This document shows, one piece after another, positions 6,786-8,096 of a DNA stretch of 8,096 bases. Under the pieces are notes generated by a model. It was given only the letters and a program-made list of their open reading frames with translations, did not search any database and was not told where the DNA came from. The stretch comes from Halanaerobiaceae bacterium (lineage in GTDB: Bacteria; Bacillota_F; Halanaerobiia; Halanaerobiales; CSSED10-376). A program made the translations under genes and the position numbers. The DNA lies in the NCBI GenBank assembly GCA_003557445.1, contig PWOK01000150.1:1-8096 (forward strand), given 5' to 3'. The first letter of the stretch is position 1, and each line of letters opens with the position of its first letter.

Positions 6786-6923
6786 ATGAAAATAAATTTC
6801 TTTTTTGCCTGGACTCAGAACAAAGATAAAACAGATGAATATACAAAATCAGTCAGTGGTGGTTTTAACTTTCCCTCTATCATAAAATGGTTCAAAAATT
6901 TATTAAGGCGGGTAAAAAAATAA
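6786..6923 (+). CDS. 45-residue small protein of unknown function, cationic amphipathic C-terminus
   Basis: I do not recognise this protein. The frame from ATG 6786 to TAA 6921-6923 encodes 45 residues. It begins with an aromatic, hydrophobic stretch (MKINFFFAW, 1-9), continues with a polar charged linker (about 10-24), then SGG at 24-26. A C-terminal segment follows (27-45: FNFPSIIKWF then KNLLRRVKK) that would fold as a cationic amphipathic helix. Support for a real gene is a strong SD at 8 nt, no overlapping gene on either strand, and a terminator-like hairpin directly after the stop. It is divergent from mraZ and convergent with dinB. Promoter matches are poor (TTGTAA at 6743-6748, TATACA or TAAATT close to the SD). 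Possible roles include a membrane-associated peptide or a Gly-Gly-processed secreted peptide. No transporter, peptidase or immunity gene is visible nearby, so neither is established. Confidence 0.55.
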   Translation: MKINFFFAWTQNKDKTDEYTKSVSGGFNFPSIIKWFKNLLRRVKK

Positions 6924-6949
6924 AAAAAAAACCATAATGGTCTTTTTTT
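6924..6949. terminator. Bidirectional terminator-like hairpin between the small gene and dinB
   Basis: Downstream of the small gene the plus strand has an A tract, then ACC, loop ATAAT, GGT, C and seven T. ACC/GGT and the flanking A and T tracts pair, with one unpaired C (6942). Both strands give a hairpin with a U-rich 3' side, so it can serve the small gene and dinB, which converge here. The GC core is short, so efficiency is uncertain. Confidence 0.5.
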
Positions 6950-6999
6950 AAGGGTTTAATATTGAATTTTTTTATTTTTCTGAAATTTTTATAGTATAT

Positions 7000-8096
7000 T
7001 TATTCTTTTTTTTGCCGGTCATTCTCTTTATTTTTTTCATATACCAGGCTTCTTGCCCGGCGAATACTTTTTTCACCAAATTTATCTTTTATATTATCTA
7101 TTGTTTTATTAACATTTTTATACTGATTCTTTTTTTTGTTAAATAAAGATAACTGTCTTTTCTTTTCTGTGGTAAAATTACTGACCCCCATCCCCAGTAA
7201 TCTAATTGGTTTCCTCAGTAGATTATTTTCCAGTATTAAATCCCGGGCTATAGTATAAATCTGGTCTGTATTATTCATATTTTCTTTTACTGTTTTTCTG
7301 CGGGTATAGGTATCAAAGTCAAGGAAACGAACTTTAACAAAAACAGTACTGGCATAAAATTTATTTTTTCTTAATTTTCTGGTTACCTTTTCTGTTAAAT
7401 TAACCAGAACTGATAATATTTTTTCTTTATCCTGTATATTATCTTTAAAGGTAACTTCATGGCTGATTGATTTTGTTTCAGAATCAATATTAACAGTACT
7501 GTGATCAATACCCCGTGATAATTGATATAAAGTATGACCATATTTATCAAACCAGTTTTCCAGATCATCTTTTGCTATTTTTTTTAGTTTTGAAATGGTA
7601 TTAATCCCTTTATCTTTTAATATCTGTCTGGTTTTATGACCAACACCTGGTATTTTGTCAACTGACAGAGGATTTAATATCTGTTCTATCTTATCTTTTT
7701 CAATTACTACCAGTCCATCAGGTTTATCCATATCTGATGCCAATTTGGCCAGAAATTTATTGATTGATATTCCCACAGAGGCGGTTAATCCTGTCTCCTT
7801 TTTGATTTCTTCTTTTATATTTTTCCCAATCTCTCTGGAACTGCCAAAAAGACCATGACAGCCACTGATATCCAGAAAGGCTTCATCTATAGAGATCTTT
7901 TCTACAAGTGGAGTATATTTAGAAAAAACATTGAAAACTTTCATAGAATATTCACTATAGAGGTTAATTCTGGTGGGTAAAAAAACAGCATGAGGACATA
8001 ATTTTCTGGCTTTAACAATCGGCATGGCTGAATGAATACCATATTCCCGGGCTTCATAGGAAGCAGCAGCCACAACTCCTCTGTTTTGCAGGCCTG
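7000..8096 (-). CDS. dinB: DNA polymerase IV (DinB, Y-family), 5' end off the window
   Basis: DinB is an error-prone translesion DNA polymerase lacking proofreading. The frame is open to the right edge. GTG at 8071-8073 is an internal valine, since the preceding codons give LQNRGVVAAASYEAR, which matches the conserved RGVV-ASYEAR region. About 40 residues, including the first catalytic aspartate motif, are therefore outside. Numbering from the GTG codon, SIDEAFLD (61-68) carries the catalytic D63/E64. SVGISINKFLAKLASDMDKPDG (99-120) is the next conserved palm motif. An HhH region with IPGVGHKT is at 141-148, and the little-finger domain runs about 200-300. QLSLF at 307-311 (plus coordinates 7141-7155) is a canonical beta-clamp-binding motif. 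A 46-residue Lys/Arg-rich tail follows it, including DNIKDKFGEKSIRRA, a segment common in this family. The gene points away from the edge toward the shared terminator. No LexA-type site can be judged, as the promoter is missing. Confidence 0.95.
   Translation of the reverse strand, partial: GLQNRGVVAAASYEAREYGIHSAMPIVKARKLCPHAVFLPTRINLYSEYSMKVFNVFSKYTPLVEKISIDEAFLDISGCHGLFGSSREIGKNIKEEIKKETGLTASVGISINKFLAKLASDMDKPDGLVVIEKDKIEQILNPLSVDKIPGVGHKTRQILKDKGINTISKLKKIAKDDLENWFDKYGHTLYQLSRGIDHSTVNIDSETKSISHEVTFKDNIQDKEKILSVLVNLTEKVTRKLRKNKFYASTVFVKVRFLDFDTYTRRKTVKENMNNTDQIYTIARDLILENNLLRKPIRLLGMGVSNFTTEKKRQLSLFNKKKNQYKNVNKTIDNIKDKFGEKSIRRARSLVYEKNKENDRQKKE

Noticed and set aside
8071..8073. GTG at 8073 as a true dinB start
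   Set aside because: The frame continues to the edge with codons for LQNRGVV, matching the conserved DinB region, and a start here would remove the first catalytic motif.
1..8096. Mobile element, CRISPR array, defence island or tRNA/rRNA gene
   Set aside because: No transposase, spaced repeats of CRISPR type, integrase or RNA gene signature was found. The content is a conserved housekeeping cluster plus dinB and one small ORF.

Overview
The window is AT-rich DNA from what looks like a low-GC, Gram-positive-type bacterium that makes meso-diaminopimelate peptidoglycan. Clues are the gene order, AGGAGG-like ribosome binding sites, an N-terminally anchored class B penicillin-binding protein with two C-terminal PASTA domains, and a DNPR motif in MurE. 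Overall protein style would fit the Halanaerobiales or a related Firmicutes-type lineage, but that is a guess from memory, not a search result.

Layout: positions 1-6483 hold the head of a division and cell wall (dcw) cluster on the minus strand. In order of transcription it reads mraZ (6483-6052), rsmH (6050-5115), ftsL (5097-4606), a class B penicillin-binding protein (4613-2538), murE (2452-977) and murF (975 to the left edge, 3' end missing). Spacing is tight: 1 nt, 17 nt, an 8-nt overlap, 85 nt and 1 nt. The only real gap, between the PBP gene and murE, is where an internal promoter could lie. Positions 6484-6785 are a very AT-rich divergent intergenic region. It carries a four-copy AGTGG direct-repeat array just upstream of mraZ, which I read as the MraZ operator. 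It also holds a perfect inverted repeat, a duplicated 27-bp A/T block, a weak extended -10 promoter candidate and a pair of 10-bp tandem repeats facing the next gene.

On the plus strand, 6786-6923 encodes a 45-residue small protein with a strong Shine-Dalgarno sequence and a terminator-like hairpin after it. Its function is unknown. Its second half is a cationic, amphipathic segment preceded by Gly-Gly. On the minus strand, 7000-8096 is dinB (DNA polymerase IV), whose first few dozen codons lie beyond the right edge. dinB and the small gene converge on one hairpin at about 6924-6949.

How the genes work together: MraZ probably autoregulates the cluster. RsmH modifies 16S rRNA. FtsL and the PBP act at the septum, with the PBP cross-linking septal peptidoglycan. 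MurE and MurF build the UDP-MurNAc-pentapeptide precursor in the cytoplasm. dinB is functionally separate. I see no mobile element, CRISPR array, tRNA or rRNA gene, and no clearly new multi-gene system. The most open items are the small ORF and the regulatory architecture of the 302-bp intergenic region.
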